The translations under genes and the position numbers were made by a program. The notes beneath the pieces were generated by a model, which did no database searches, had not been told where the DNA came from, and saw only the letters and a list, made by a program, of their open reading frames with translations. From Klenkia marina (lineage in GTDB: Bacteria > Actinomycetota > Actinomycetes > Mycobacteriales > Geodermatophilaceae): 64,000 bases of DNA. Shown in pieces: positions 1 to 8,372 of this stretch (its first letter is position 1; the number at the start of each line of letters is the position of its first letter). The DNA is taken from NCBI RefSeq assembly GCF_900101025.1, contig NZ_FMUH01000004.1:1-64000 (forward strand), written 5' to 3'.

Positions 1-524
1 GCTACAGCGGTGGTTCGGGTGCTCGTGCGGTGATGCAGGCCGACGGCAACCTGGTGGTGTACGGGGGCCGTGGTGAGGCGTTGTGGTCCACGCGGACGTA
101 TGCCTCGTCGGGTGGGTCGGTCCGGTTGTCCGATGACGGTGCGGTGGTGGTGTCGTCGGGTTCGGGGGCTGTGCTGTGGTCCTCGGGGTCCGATGACCGT
201 TCGGTGCTGCGTGCTGGTCAGCGGTTGTTCGGTGGTCAGTCGTTGGTCTCGGCCAACGGTGCGTACCGGTTGGTGGTGCAGGCCGACGGGAACCTCGTCG
301 TGCAGTCCGCTGGCGGTGCCGTCCTCTGGACGCAGGGGGGTGCCCCCGGCGGGAGCCTGATCATGCAGACGGACGGGAACCTCGTGCACTACCGTCCGGA
401 CGGCTCCGCCTCCTGGGCCTCCCGGACCTGGTCACCGAACCTGGCGACTGCACGTCTGCTCGACGACGGCGTCCTCGTGGTCGTCGACGCGGATGCCAGA
501 GCGCTGTGGGCCAGGTCGCCCTAG
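1..524 (+). CDS. B-lectin (bulb-type mannose-binding) domain protein, C-terminal part
   Basis: The reading frame is already open at base 3, so the N-terminus lies outside the window and about 173 residues are visible. At least three copies of the bulb-lectin signature QxDGNLVxx can be read ([30 protein letters not shown]), spaced as in the beta-prism II lectin fold, where each copy is a potential mannose pocket. The family is usually secreted or attached to larger enzymes, so this may be the binding tail of a secreted protein; the catalytic part, if any, is not visible. Its stop codon shares the palindrome CTAG with the stop codon of the convergent carboxylase gene. Fold confident, function unknown. 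Confidence 0.8.
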   Translation, partial: YSGGSGARAVMQADGNLVVYGGRGEALWSTRTYASSGGSVRLSDDGAVVVSSGSGAVLWSSGSDDRSVLRAGQRLFGGQSLVSANGAYRLVVQADGNLVVQSAGGAVLWTQGGAPGGSLIMQTDGNLVHYRPDGSASWASRTWSPNLATARLLDDGVLVVVDADARALWARSP

Positions 525-2278
525 TCCGTGTCGGCGATGGTGCAGAGGACGGCGCCGCTGGTGACGCCCGCCCCGACCTCGGCGGTGAGGCCGGTGATGG
601 TGCCGGCCTTGTGGGCGACGATGGGCTGCTCCATCTTCATCGCCTCCAGGACGACCACCAGGTCACCGGTCGCGACGGTGGCGCCGTCCTCGACGGCCAC
701 CTTGACGATCGTGCCCTGCATGGGCGAGGTGAGGCTGTCCCCGGACGCTGCCCCACCGCCGGATCCGCCGCCCCGCTTGCGCGGCTTGGCCTTCGCGCCG
801 GCCGCGGGCGCACCGCCACCGGCGGCGAGGCCGGCGGGCAGGGAGACCTCGAGACGGCGGCCGCCGACCTCGACGACGACGGTCTGGCGCTCCTCGGGCT
901 CGTCGGACTCGCCTGCGGCGCCGTAGGGCTGGACCTGGTTGTCCCACTCGGTCTCGATCCACCGGGTGTGCACGGTGAACGGCTCGGACGTGAAGGCTTC
1001 GTCGCGCACCACGGCGCGGTGGAACGGGATGACCGTGGGCATGCCCTCGACGGTCAACTCGTCCAGGGCCCGGGCGGCCCGCTGCAGGGCCTCGGCCCGG
1101 GTCGCGCCGGTGACGATCAGCTTGGCCAGCATCGAGTCGAAGGCACCGGCCACCTCGCCACCGGCGACGACGCCGGAGTCCCAGCGCACGCCCGGGCCCT
1201 GCGGCACCGACAGCGCGGTGACCGGGCCGGGGGCGGGCATGAAGCCGCGCCCGGCGTCCTCGGCGTTGATGCGGAACTCGATGGAGTGCCCGCGCGGGGT
1301 GGGGTCCTCGGTGATCTCCAGCGGCAGGCCCTCGGCGATGCGGAACTGCTGGCGCACGAGGTCCAGACCGCTGGTCTCCTCGCTGACCGGGTGCTCGACC
1401 TGCAGGCGGGTGTTCACCTCGAGGAACGAGATGTCGCCGTCGACGCCGACCAGGTACTCCACCGTGCCGGCACCGACGTAGTCAGCGCCACGGACGATGT
1501 CCTTGGCCGATGAGTGGATGCGGGCCCGCTGCTCGTCGGTGAGGAAGGGCGCCGGCGCCTCCTCCACGAGCTTCTGGTTGCGCCGCTGCAGCGAGCAGTC
1601 GCGGGTGCCGACGACGACGACGTTGCCGTGGGTGTCGGCGAGCACCTGGGCCTCGACGTGGCGGGGCTTGTCGAGGAACTTCTCCACGAAGCACTCGCCG
1701 CGCCCGAAGGCCGACACGGCCTCGCGGACGGCGGAGTCGAACAGCTCGGGGATCTCCTCCATCGTCCGGGCGACCTTCAACCCGCGCCCGCCACCGCCGA
1801 ACGCGGCCTTGATGGCCACCGGCAGGCCGTGCTCCTCGGCGAAGGCGACGACCTCGTCGCCGTTGGCCACGGGGTCCTTCGTGCCGGGCACGAGCGGGGC
1901 GCCGGCCTTGGTGGCGATGTGCCGGGCCTGCACCTTGTCCCCGAGGGCGATGATCGCGGCGGGGGAGGGACCGATCCAGGTCAGCCCGGCGTCGAGGACG
2001 GCCTGGGCGAAGTCGGCGTTCTCGGAGAGGAACCCGTAGCCGGGGTGCACGGCGTCGGCGCCGGACCGCTGCGCGACCTCGATGATCTTCTCGATCACCA
2101 GGTAGGACTCACCCGGGGTGTTGCCACCGAGCGCGAAGGCCTCGTCGGCCACCCGCACGTGCAAGGCGTCGCGGTCGGGGTCGGCGTAGACGGCGACGCT
2201 GGTCAGGCCGGCGTCCTTGCAGGCGCGGGCGACCCGGACGGCGATCTCGCCGCGGTTGGCGATCAGGACCTTCTGCAC
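521..2278 (-). CDS. accA3: Acyl-CoA carboxylase alpha subunit (biotin carboxylase + biotin carrier)
   Basis: ATP-dependent carboxylation of biotin and its transport on the same chain; it supplies carboxybiotin to beta subunits that make malonyl-CoA or methylmalonyl-CoA for fatty-acid and envelope lipid synthesis. The 585-residue protein opens with [13 protein letters not shown], has the ATP-grasp glycine loop FGGGGRGLK near residue 160, the catalytic [10 protein letters not shown] near 287, a Gly/Ala/Pro/Lys-rich linker near 480-515 and a biotinyl site EAMKM with the lysine at about 548. Length and layout match actinobacterial AccA3. GTG start, preceded by GAGGAGG nine bases upstream and a TACAGT -10. 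It is separated from the beta and epsilon subunit genes by a methyltransferase and maf, as in related genomes. Confidence 0.96.
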   Translation of the reverse strand: MQKVLIANRGEIAVRVARACKDAGLTSVAVYADPDRDALHVRVADEAFALGGNTPGESYLVIEKIIEVAQRSGADAVHPGYGFLSENADFAQAVLDAGLTWIGPSPAAIIALGDKVQARHIATKAGAPLVPGTKDPVANGDEVVAFAEEHGLPVAIKAAFGGGGRGLKVARTMEEIPELFDSAVREAVSAFGRGECFVEKFLDKPRHVEAQVLADTHGNVVVVGTRDCSLQRRNQKLVEEAPAPFLTDEQRARIHSSAKDIVRGADYVGAGTVEYLVGVDGDISFLEVNTRLQVEHPVSEETSGLDLVRQQFRIAEGLPLEITEDPTPRGHSIEFRINAEDAGRGFMPAPGPVTALSVPQGPGVRWDSGVVAGGEVAGAFDSMLAKLIVTGATRAEALQRAARALDELTVEGMPTVIPFHRAVVRDEAFTSEPFTVHTRWIETEWDNQVQPYGAAGESDEPEERQTVVVEVGGRRLEVSLPAGLAAGGGAPAAGAKAKPRKRGGGSGGGAASGDSLTSPMQGTIVKVAVEDGATVATGDLVVVLEAMKMEQPIVAHKAGTITGLTAEVGAGVTSGAVLCTIADTD

Positions 2279-2310
2279 TGCGCACAGCCTCCTCGATGAG
2301 AACCGCCTGG

Positions 2311-2316
2311 ACTGTA
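2311..2316 (-). promoter_or_regulatory. -10 hexamer TACAGT for accA3 (leadered)
   Basis: On the minus strand TACAGT lies 32 bases before the accA3 GTG, giving a predicted leader of about 25 bases that contains a strong GAGGAGG ribosome site. It contrasts with the leaderless genes elsewhere in the window. No convincing -35 was seen. Confidence 0.4.
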
Positions 2317-2496
2317 GCCAGGCGCGGTGCCGTCTGCGACACAGGGCAGCCGTCCCCCGGCAGCTCAGTGGCGCAGCTCACGGGAGGTGAGGTGGGCGGC
2401 CTGTGGCCGCTGGGGCTCGTGCAACGGGACGGACGGACCCCTCCGGCACGACGTCCGCTCCGCGCTGTGGTGCTGGATGCCGGGTGGGTGGGGCCG

Positions 2497-2502
2497 TAGT
2501 TT
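2497..2502 (+). promoter_or_regulatory. -10 hexamer TAGTTT, leaderless start of methyltransferase
   Basis: TAGTTT is followed by only six bases before the ATG at 2509, so transcription would begin at or next to the start codon. There is no Shine-Dalgarno sequence. Confidence 0.5.
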
Positions 2503-2508
2503 GTCGAC

Positions 2509-3225
2509 ATGACGTCTGGACCGAACACGCCGCCGTCCACGGAGCCGCTGAACGCCTCCCACGACGACGACCCCGCCGGGTACGACGAGATGCGCGCGGC
2601 GGGTCACATGGCTCGCCGTCGGCTGGCGTTCTACGACGAGGTGGTCCGCGGCTCGGAGGGCACCGTCGTGGAGATCGGCATGGGTACCGGTGTGCTCCTG
2701 CGCGAGCTCGCCAAGCGCCACCCCGATCGCTCGTTCGTCGGGGTCGAGCCGTTGGCCAACTACGTGGAGTTCGCCCGGGAGCGCGCCGCGGAGGAGGGCC
2801 TAAGGAACGTGCGGGCTGAGGTGGGCACGGGTGAGGACCTCGTCGCGGCCGTCGGGGCGGGCGCCGCGGGACTGGTGATCAGCGTCGACATGCTCCACCA
2901 CGTCGCGGACGTGCGCGAGGTCGCCGACCAGGTGGCCCGGGCCGCAGCCCCGGGCTGCCAGTGGCGGGCGATGGAGCCCAACCGGGTCCACCCCTACGTC
3001 CTGGCCTACCACGTGCTGACCGACGGCGAACGGACCTTCCCCGTGCGGCCCTTCCTGCGCACGGCCGCTGCAGCTGGGTGGCGCCTCCAGGGTCGGCGGA
3101 ACCTGTACCTGTACCCGAGCACGGTGGCCCGCGTCCCTGCGTGGGCCGAGAAGGTCGAGCGGCGACTCGAAGGGCTCCGGCCCGTCGCCGGAGCGGTGGT
3201 GCTGGACCTCCGCAAGGTCGGCTGA
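2509..3225 (+). CDS. Class I SAM-dependent methyltransferase
   Basis: A 238-residue Rossmann-type methyltransferase. Motif I VVEIGMGTGVLL is near residue 54, the acidic end of strand beta-2 is VGVEP near 80, and the motif-IV-like segment ISVDMLHHV near 125 ends in an His-His pair, as in UbiE/Methyltransf_11 enzymes acting on small molecules or lipids. The substrate cannot be told. The unusually plain first 25 residues (Pro, Ser, Asp rich) look disordered. The gene stands alone between accA3 (divergent) and maf (convergent, five bases away). Start chosen at the ATG six bases after a TANNNT hexamer. Confidence 0.8.
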   Translation: MTSGPNTPPSTEPLNASHDDDPAGYDEMRAAGHMARRRLAFYDEVVRGSEGTVVEIGMGTGVLLRELAKRHPDRSFVGVEPLANYVEFARERAAEEGLRNVRAEVGTGEDLVAAVGAGAAGLVISVDMLHHVADVREVADQVARAAAPGCQWRAMEPNRVHPYVLAYHVLTDGERTFPVRPFLRTAAAAGWRLQGRRNLYLYPSTVARVPAWAEKVERRLEGLRPVAGAVVLDLRKVG

Positions 3226-3230
3226 GCTGG

Positions 3231-3833
3231 TCAGCGGGTCCAGAAGTCGGTGATGGTGAGCCCCAACCGACCGAGCTGGACCCGCAGGAGCGGCAGGGAC
3301 AGGCCGACGACGGCGGTGGGGTCGCCCTCGACGCGGCGGACGAAGGGTGCGCCGAGGCCGTCGAGGGTGAAGGCGCCGGCGACCTGCAGCGGCTCACCGC
3401 TGCCGACGTAGGCGTCGAGCTCGGCGTCCGTGGGGACGGCGAAGTGCACGGTGGTCGACGAGACGGCCACGTCCCGCCGCGTGATCGCCCCGTCGCGGAC
3501 GTCGAGCAGGGCCTGACCGGTGTGCAGGACACCGCTGCGGCCACCCATGCGGCGCCACCGCAGCCGGGCGTCGTCGGCGTCGGTCGGCTTGCCTAGCGGC
3601 TGACCGCGGAACTCCAGCACGGAGTCGGCACCGATCACCAGCGCGTCGGTCTCCTGCGCGGCGACCGCCTGCGCCTTCGCGGTCGCCAGCAGCGCGACCA
3701 GCTCGGCGACGCGGGGGGAGGAGATCGCGGTCTCGTCCACGCCGGAGACGACGACCTCGGGGGACAGGCCGGCCTGGCGCAGCAGCTGCAGCCGCGCCGG
3801 GGAGGCGGACCCGAGGACCAGGCGGCGGCTCAT
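3231..3833 (-). CDS. maf: Maf family nucleotide pyrophosphatase
   Basis: Hydrolyses non-canonical or methylated nucleoside triphosphates to monophosphates; some Maf proteins affect septation. The 200-residue length is usual. The N-terminal GSASPARLQLL (residue 8 on), VSGVDE near 34, the catalytic-aspartate segment IGADSV near 67, and the late GAPFVRRVEGDP all match the family. It is the last gene of accD5-accE-maf: its ATG overlaps the accE stop as ATGA, so translation is probably coupled. The same order is seen around Rv3282 in mycobacteria. Confidence 0.93.
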   Translation of the reverse strand: MSRRLVLGSASPARLQLLRQAGLSPEVVVSGVDETAISSPRVAELVALLATAKAQAVAAQETDALVIGADSVLEFRGQPLGKPTDADDARLRWRRMGGRSGVLHTGQALLDVRDGAITRRDVAVSSTTVHFAVPTDAELDAYVGSGEPLQVAGAFTLDGLGAPFVRRVEGDPTAVVGLSLPLLRVQLGRLGLTITDFWTR

Positions 3834-4045
3834 GCGAACCGTCCCGAGGCCCGCCAGCCGCCCGGCCCCGCCTGCAGCGGACGGCGGAACCCGTCGGCCC
3901 GCGACGCCCAGGCGCCGACCGGGGTCGGGCGCACCCGCTCGCGCCGCTGCGACAGCGCGGCGACGACCGCGGTGAGCGCGGCCAGTTCCTCGTCGGTCGG
4001 TGCCCCGGAGACCACCCGTAGCAAGGGTGCGGCCTGCTCGCTCAC
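3830..4045 (-). CDS. accE: Acyl-CoA carboxylase epsilon subunit
   Basis: A 71-residue protein that in actinobacteria bridges alpha and beta subunits of acyl-CoA carboxylases and raises activity. It begins [20 protein letters not shown], the typical 'RVV.G.PT.EELAAL' epsilon pattern, followed by a helix and a Trp-Ala segment ([12 protein letters not shown]) with a basic tail. Its GTG start overlaps the accD5 stop (GTGA) and its stop overlaps the maf start (ATGA). Easily missed because a longer unrelated frame runs through it; position and sequence both support it. Confidence 0.9.
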   Translation of the reverse strand: MSEQAAPLLRVVSGAPTDEELAALTAVVAALSQRRERVRPTPVGAWASRADGFRRPLQAGPGGWRASGRFA

Positions 4046-5667
4046 AGCGGGATGTTCCCGTGCTTCTTGGCCGGCAGGGTCTGGCGCTTGTTGGCCAGCA
4101 CGCGCAGGGCCTTGGTGACCTGGATGCGGGTGTGCGAGGGCAGGATGACCGCGTCGACGTAGCCGCGGTCGGCCGCGATGTAGGGGTTGGCCAGCGTGTC
4201 CTCGTACTCGGCGATGAGCTCGGCGCGACGCTCGTCGGGGTTGTCGGCCTCGGCGAGCTCGCGCCGGTACAGGATGCCGACCGCGCCCTGGGCGCCGACC
4301 ACGGCGATCTGGGCGGTGGGCCAGGCGAGGTTGACGTCGGCCCCGAGGTGCTTGGAGCCCATCACGTCGTAGGCGCCGCCGTAGGCCTTGCGCGTGATGA
4401 CGGTGACCAGCGGGACGGTCGCCTCGGCGTAGGCGTAGATGAGCTTGGCACCGCGCCGGATGATGCCGTCCCACTCCTGCGAGGTGCCGGGCAGGAAGCC
4501 GGGGACGTCGACGAACGTGAGCACCGGGATGCCGAAGGCGTCGCACGTGCGCACGAAGCGGGCGGCCTTCTCGCTGGCGTCGATGTCGAGCGTGCCGGCG
4601 AACTGCGTCGGCTGGTTGGCGACCACCCCGACCGGTCGGCCCTCGACCCGGCCGTAGCCGATGAGGATGTTGGGCGCGAACAGCTCCTGGACCTCGAGGA
4701 ACTCGCCGTCGTCGAGCACGTGCTCGATGACGGTGTGCATGTCGTAGGGCGAGTTCGCCGAGTCCGGGACGAAGGTGTCGAGCTCGCGGTCCTCGTCCGT
4801 CACGCCGTCGAGCGACACGTCGACGGGGGCGACGTCGAGCACGGGCAGCGGGTCGAGGTTGTTGGCCGGCAGGTAGGACAGCAGCGTCTTGACGTAGTCG
4901 AGCGCGTCCTCCTCGTCGGAGCCCAGGTAGTGCGCCACACCGGACTTCGTGTTGTGGGTGCGCGCGCCGCCGAGCTCCTCGAGGGTGACGTCCTCGCCGG
5001 TGACGGTCTTCACGACGTCGGGCCCGGTGATGAACATCTGGCTGGTCCCGTCCACCATCACGACGAAGTCGGTGAGGGCGGGGGAGTAGACGTGCCCGCC
5101 GGCGTTGGCGCCCATGATCAGCGAGATCTGCGGGACGACGCCCGAGGCGTGCACGTTGCGCCGGAAGATCTCGCCGTACAGGCCGAGGGAGACCACGCCC
5201 TCCTGGATGCGCGCGCCGCCGCCCTCGTTGATGCCCACGACCGGGCAGCCGTTGGCGATCGCGAAGTCGAGCACCTTGACGATCTTCTCGCCGTAGACCT
5301 CGCCGAGCGCGCCGCCGAAGCTGGTGACGTCCTGGCTGAAGACGGCGACCGGGCGCCCGTCGACGGTGCCGTAGCCGGTGACCACGCCGTCACCGAAGGG
5401 GCGCTTCTTCTCCAGCCCGAAGTTGGTGGAGCGGTGCCGGGCGAACTCGTCGAACTCGGTGAAGGAGCCCTCGTCGAGCAGGAAGGCCACCCGCTCGCGC
5501 GCGGTCATCTTCCCGGCGGCGTGCTGCTTCTCGACAGCCTTCTCCGACCCCGCGTGCAGTGCCTCCTGCTGCCGGCGCTCGAAGTCGGCGATCTTGCCCG
5601 CCGTGGTGTGCACGTCGATGCCGTCGGGGACGCTCTCGCCGGCGTCCTGCAGTTCAGCCGCGCTCAC
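4042..5667 (-). CDS. accD5: Acyl-CoA carboxylase beta subunit (carboxyltransferase)
   Basis: Transfers the carboxyl group from biotin to propionyl-CoA or acetyl-CoA. The 541-residue protein has the two crotonase-like halves of the AccD/PccB family: in the first, [13 protein letters not shown] forms the acyl-CoA oxyanion loop; in the second, [11 protein letters not shown] and [19 protein letters not shown] form the biotin site. GTG start with GGGAGGGCTGAGG upstream. It heads the accD5-accE-maf transcript and is divergent from birA, whose product biotinylates the alpha chain. Assignment to the AccD5 (propionyl-CoA preferring) group rests on synteny, not on a checked specificity residue. Confidence 0.95.
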   Translation of the reverse strand: MSAAELQDAGESVPDGIDVHTTAGKIADFERRQQEALHAGSEKAVEKQHAAGKMTARERVAFLLDEGSFTEFDEFARHRSTNFGLEKKRPFGDGVVTGYGTVDGRPVAVFSQDVTSFGGALGEVYGEKIVKVLDFAIANGCPVVGINEGGGARIQEGVVSLGLYGEIFRRNVHASGVVPQISLIMGANAGGHVYSPALTDFVVMVDGTSQMFITGPDVVKTVTGEDVTLEELGGARTHNTKSGVAHYLGSDEEDALDYVKTLLSYLPANNLDPLPVLDVAPVDVSLDGVTDEDRELDTFVPDSANSPYDMHTVIEHVLDDGEFLEVQELFAPNILIGYGRVEGRPVGVVANQPTQFAGTLDIDASEKAARFVRTCDAFGIPVLTFVDVPGFLPGTSQEWDGIIRRGAKLIYAYAEATVPLVTVITRKAYGGAYDVMGSKHLGADVNLAWPTAQIAVVGAQGAVGILYRRELAEADNPDERRAELIAEYEDTLANPYIAADRGYVDAVILPSHTRIQVTKALRVLANKRQTLPAKKHGNIPL

Positions 5668-5733
5668 GTGACCTCAGCCCTCCCAGCGAACCGTCGGCCC
5701 CTGCTCCGCTGCGGAGGCCATCCGCACCGGCCG

Positions 5734-5739
5734 TAGCGT
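5734..5739 (+). promoter_or_regulatory. -10 hexamer TAGCGT, leaderless start of birA
   Basis: TAGCGT lies seven bases before the birA ATG at 5747. The AGGGGA in the gap would be too close to act as a ribosome site, so a leaderless message is likelier. Confidence 0.5.
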
Positions 5740-5746
5740 AGGGGAC

Positions 5747-6577
5747 ATGGACGACACCGGCTCGGGGCGCTACCGGGACCTCGACCGCCCCGGCCTCGAC
5801 GCCGTGGCCCTGGTCACAGCTCTGCGGCGCGGTGGCGGGCTGTGGCGCGAGGTCGAGGTCGTCGACGAGATCGGCTCCACCAACGCGGCGCTGGCTGCCC
5901 GCGCCGACGGCGAGGACGAGGGCCTGGTCCTGGTCGCCGAGCACCAGGTGGCCGGCCGTGGCCGGCTCGACCGCACGTGGACGTCCCCGCCGCGGGCCGG
6001 GGTGACCGTGTCGGTCCTGCTGCGGCCCGACGTCCCGGCGGCCCGCCGCGGCTGGTTGTCGATGCTCACCGGCGTCGCCCTGGCCGAGTCGCTGTCGGGC
6101 CTGGCGCGGACGTCGCTCAAGTGGCCCAACGACCTGCTCGCCCCCGACGGCCGCAAGCTCGCCGGCATCCTGGCCGAGGTCGCCGACGGCGGTGTCGTGG
6201 TCGGTGTCGGCCTGAACGTGAGCACCCGTCCCGACGAACTGCCCGACACCGGGACGTCGCTGTCCGAGCTGACCGGCGACGTGGTCGACCGCGCCCCGGT
6301 GCTGCTGGGGTACCTGCGCGAGCTGGAGACGCGCTACCGCCGGTGGGTCGAGCACGCCGGCGACCCGGTGTCCTCCGGGCTGGCCGCCGACTACCTGGCC
6401 TGGTGCTCCACGGTCGGGGCCGACGTCCGCGTGACGATGCCCGACGACACCGTGCTGGACGGCGTCGCCGAGGCCGTCGACTGGGACGGCCGGCTCGTCG
6501 TGCGCACGCCCGAGGGACGGGTGGAGCTGTCCGCCGGGGACGTCCGACACGTACGGCCCGCGTCGCGCGAGCGGTGA
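5747..6577 (+). CDS. birA: Biotin--[acetyl-CoA-carboxylase] ligase
   Basis: Activates biotin with ATP and attaches it to the carrier lysine of AccA3. The 276-residue protein has the biotin/adenylate loop GRGRLDRTW at about 70-78, KWPNDL at 125-130, the lysine of GRKLAGIL near 138, and a small C-terminal SH3-like domain. It lacks the N-terminal winged helix of E. coli BirA, so it should be a pure ligase and not the biotin repressor. Placed divergently from accD5, as in mycobacteria. Confidence 0.95.
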   Translation: MDDTGSGRYRDLDRPGLDAVALVTALRRGGGLWREVEVVDEIGSTNAALAARADGEDEGLVLVAEHQVAGRGRLDRTWTSPPRAGVTVSVLLRPDVPAARRGWLSMLTGVALAESLSGLARTSLKWPNDLLAPDGRKLAGILAEVADGGVVVGVGLNVSTRPDELPDTGTSLSELTGDVVDRAPVLLGYLRELETRYRRWVEHAGDPVSSGLAADYLAWCSTVGADVRVTMPDDTVLDGVAEAVDWDGRLVVRTPEGRVELSAGDVRHVRPASRER

Positions 6578-6596
6578 CGACGGCGCCGTCGTCGGC

Positions 6597-6602
6597 CATC
6601 CT
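6597..6602 (+). promoter_or_regulatory. -10-like hexamer CATCCT before the PH-domain gene
   Basis: CATCCT ends six bases before the GTG at 6609. It departs from TANNNT at the first base but keeps A2 and T6 and the same spacing as neighbouring leaderless starts. Confidence 0.35.
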
Positions 6603-6608
6603 GGTGGT

Positions 6609-7175
6609 GTGGCCTACCCCGACAAGCTGCTGGCCGACGACGAAGAGGTCGTCCGGCACCTGCACCCGCACTGGCTGACCGTCTTCTGGCCGCTGGTCGC
6701 CTTCCTGGCGCTCGTGGGCCTGGGCTCGTTCGGTGCGGCCCTGATCCCCGAGGGCTCGAACCAGGGCGTCTTCCGGCTGGTGGTCCTGGTCGTCGTGCTG
6801 GTGCTGGCCGTGCCGCTCGTCGCCGTCCCGCTGCTGCGCTGGCGGACGACGCACTACATCATCACGACGCACCGGATCCTGCACCGCGTCGGCATCCTGT
6901 CCCGCACCGGCCGGGACATCGGGCTCTCCCGGATCACCGACGTGTCCTACACGCAGACGCTGTGGGACCGGATCATCAACTCCGGCACGCTCACCATCGA
7001 GACCGCGGGGGACGGCGGGTCCACGGTCTGGACGGCGATCCCGGACTCCGACGGCGTGCAGCAGCTGCTCAACCACATGGTCGAGGAGGACGCCGACCGC
7101 CGGGCGCAGGAGAGCGCCGGCTACATCGGGCAGTACTACCGAGGCGACACGGGTCCCTTCGAGCCCGGTCGCTGA
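6609..7175 (+). CDS. Bacterial PH (bPH2/YdbS-like) domain membrane protein
   Basis: A 188-residue protein with two adjacent membrane helices (about residues 20-45 and 55-78) followed by a cytoplasmic bPH2 domain starting at RWRTTHYIITTHRILHRVG. The family sits in the membrane and its role is poorly known; the mycobacterial homologue next to birA is Rv3278c, which supports the same orthologous block. Start is the GTG at 6609, giving MAYPDKLL; there is no ribosome site but a -10-like hexamer six bases upstream. Confidence 0.85.
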   Translation: MAYPDKLLADDEEVVRHLHPHWLTVFWPLVAFLALVGLGSFGAALIPEGSNQGVFRLVVLVVVLVLAVPLVAVPLLRWRTTHYIITTHRILHRVGILSRTGRDIGLSRITDVSYTQTLWDRIINSGTLTIETAGDGGSTVWTAIPDSDGVQQLLNHMVEEDADRRAQESAGYIGQYYRGDTGPFEPGR

Positions 7176-7207
7176 GCACCGCCCACCGTTCTGTCGGTGG
7201 GTCGGCC

Positions 7208-7213
7208 TAGCGT
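7208..7213 (+). promoter_or_regulatory. -10 hexamer TAGCGT, leaderless start of sbcD
   Basis: Seven bases separate TAGCGT from the ATG at 7221. The same hexamer and spacing occur before birA, 1.5 kb upstream. Confidence 0.5.
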
Positions 7214-7220
7214 CGTCGGC

Positions 7221-8372
7221 ATGCGGTTGCTGCACACCTCCGACTGGCACGTGGGCCGGTCCCTGCACGGGACCGACCTGCTGGCCGAGCAGGAGGCCGT
7301 GCTCTCCGGCCTGGCCGCGGTCGTGCGCGCCGAGGGGGTCGACGTCGTCGTCGTGGCCGGCGACGTCTACGACCGCGCGGTGCCCTCGGCCGACGCCACC
7401 GGCGTGCTCGACCGTGTGCTCTCCCGGTTGCGCGGCGCCGGCGCCACGGTGGTGCTCACCCCGGGCAACCACGACTCCGCCCGGCGGCTGGGGTTCGCGT
7501 CGGGCCTGCTCGCCGTGTCCGGGGTGCACGTCCGCGCCACCACCGCCTCCCTCGACGAGCCTGTCCTGCTGGCCGACGAGCACGGCGAGGTCGCGGTCTA
7601 CGGGTTGCCGTTCCTCGAACCGGAGGTCGCCCGGCACGAGCTCGGCGCCGACCTCGCCCGGTCCCACCAGGCGGTGCTGTCCGCGGCGATGGAGAAGGTG
7701 CGCACCGACCTGTACTTCCGTCCCGGCGTGCGGTCCGTGGTGCTGGCGCACGCGTTCGTGCAGGGGGGGCTGCCCAGCGACAGCGAGCGGGACATCGCCG
7801 TGGGCGGGGTCGACGTGGTCAGCGCATCGGTGTTCGACGGCGTCGACTACGTCGCCCTCGGTCACCTGCACCGCCCGCAGACGGTCACGCCCCGGGTGCG
7901 CTACAGCGGCTCCCCGCTGCCGTACTCCTTCGGCGAGGCAGGCCAGCGCAAGCAGGTCTGGCTGGTCGACCTCGACGCCGAGGGGTTGGCCGAGGTCCGC
8001 CCCGTGGCCCTCCCGACCCCCCGCCGGCTCAGCGTCGTCACCGGCGAGCTGGCCGAGCTGCTGGCCGACCCGGCGCACGAGGCGGTCGCCGACGACTTCG
8101 TGTCCGCCCGGCTGACCGACCCGGTACGGCCGACCGACGCCATGCGGCGCCTGCGGGCGAGGTTCCCCCACTGCGTGCACCTCGAGTGGGCCGGTACGCC
8201 CCGCGACGACGACACCCGCAGCTACACCGACCGGTTGCGCGGCCGCGACGACCTGTCGGTGGCCGACGAGTTCGTGCGGCACGTGCGTGGTGGCGTGGCA
8301 CCCTCGGCGGCCGAGCGCGAACTGCTGGGGCGGGCACTGGCAGCCGCCGACCGCGAGGAGGTGACCCGGTGA
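7221..8372 (+). CDS. sbcD: Exonuclease subunit SbcD (Mre11-type nuclease)
   Basis: Metal-dependent nuclease of the SbcCD complex, which opens DNA hairpins and processes double-strand ends. The 383-residue protein starts MRLLHTSDWHVGRSL with phosphoesterase motif I (D-x-H), has VVAGDVYDRAVPS (motif II), TPGNHDS (motif III, catalytic Asn-His), VVLAHAFVQG and ALGHLHRPQ (the later metal histidines). An in-frame start eight codons upstream exists, but the ATG at 7221 gives the family N-terminus and has a -10 hexamer seven bases before it. Its stop overlaps the sbcC start. Confidence 0.96.
   Translation: MRLLHTSDWHVGRSLHGTDLLAEQEAVLSGLAAVVRAEGVDVVVVAGDVYDRAVPSADATGVLDRVLSRLRGAGATVVLTPGNHDSARRLGFASGLLAVSGVHVRATTASLDEPVLLADEHGEVAVYGLPFLEPEVARHELGADLARSHQAVLSAAMEKVRTDLYFRPGVRSVVLAHAFVQGGLPSDSERDIAVGGVDVVSASVFDGVDYVALGHLHRPQTVTPRVRYSGSPLPYSFGEAGQRKQVWLVDLDAEGLAEVRPVALPTPRRLSVVTGELAELLADPAHEAVADDFVSARLTDPVRPTDAMRRLRARFPHCVHLEWAGTPRDDDTRSYTDRLRGRDDLSVADEFVRHVRGGVAPSAAERELLGRALAAADREEVTR

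Noticed and set aside
7197-7220. Earlier start for sbcD adding eight residues
   Set aside because: The extension overlaps the -10 hexamer and adds residues before the conserved MRLLHTSDWH N-terminus.
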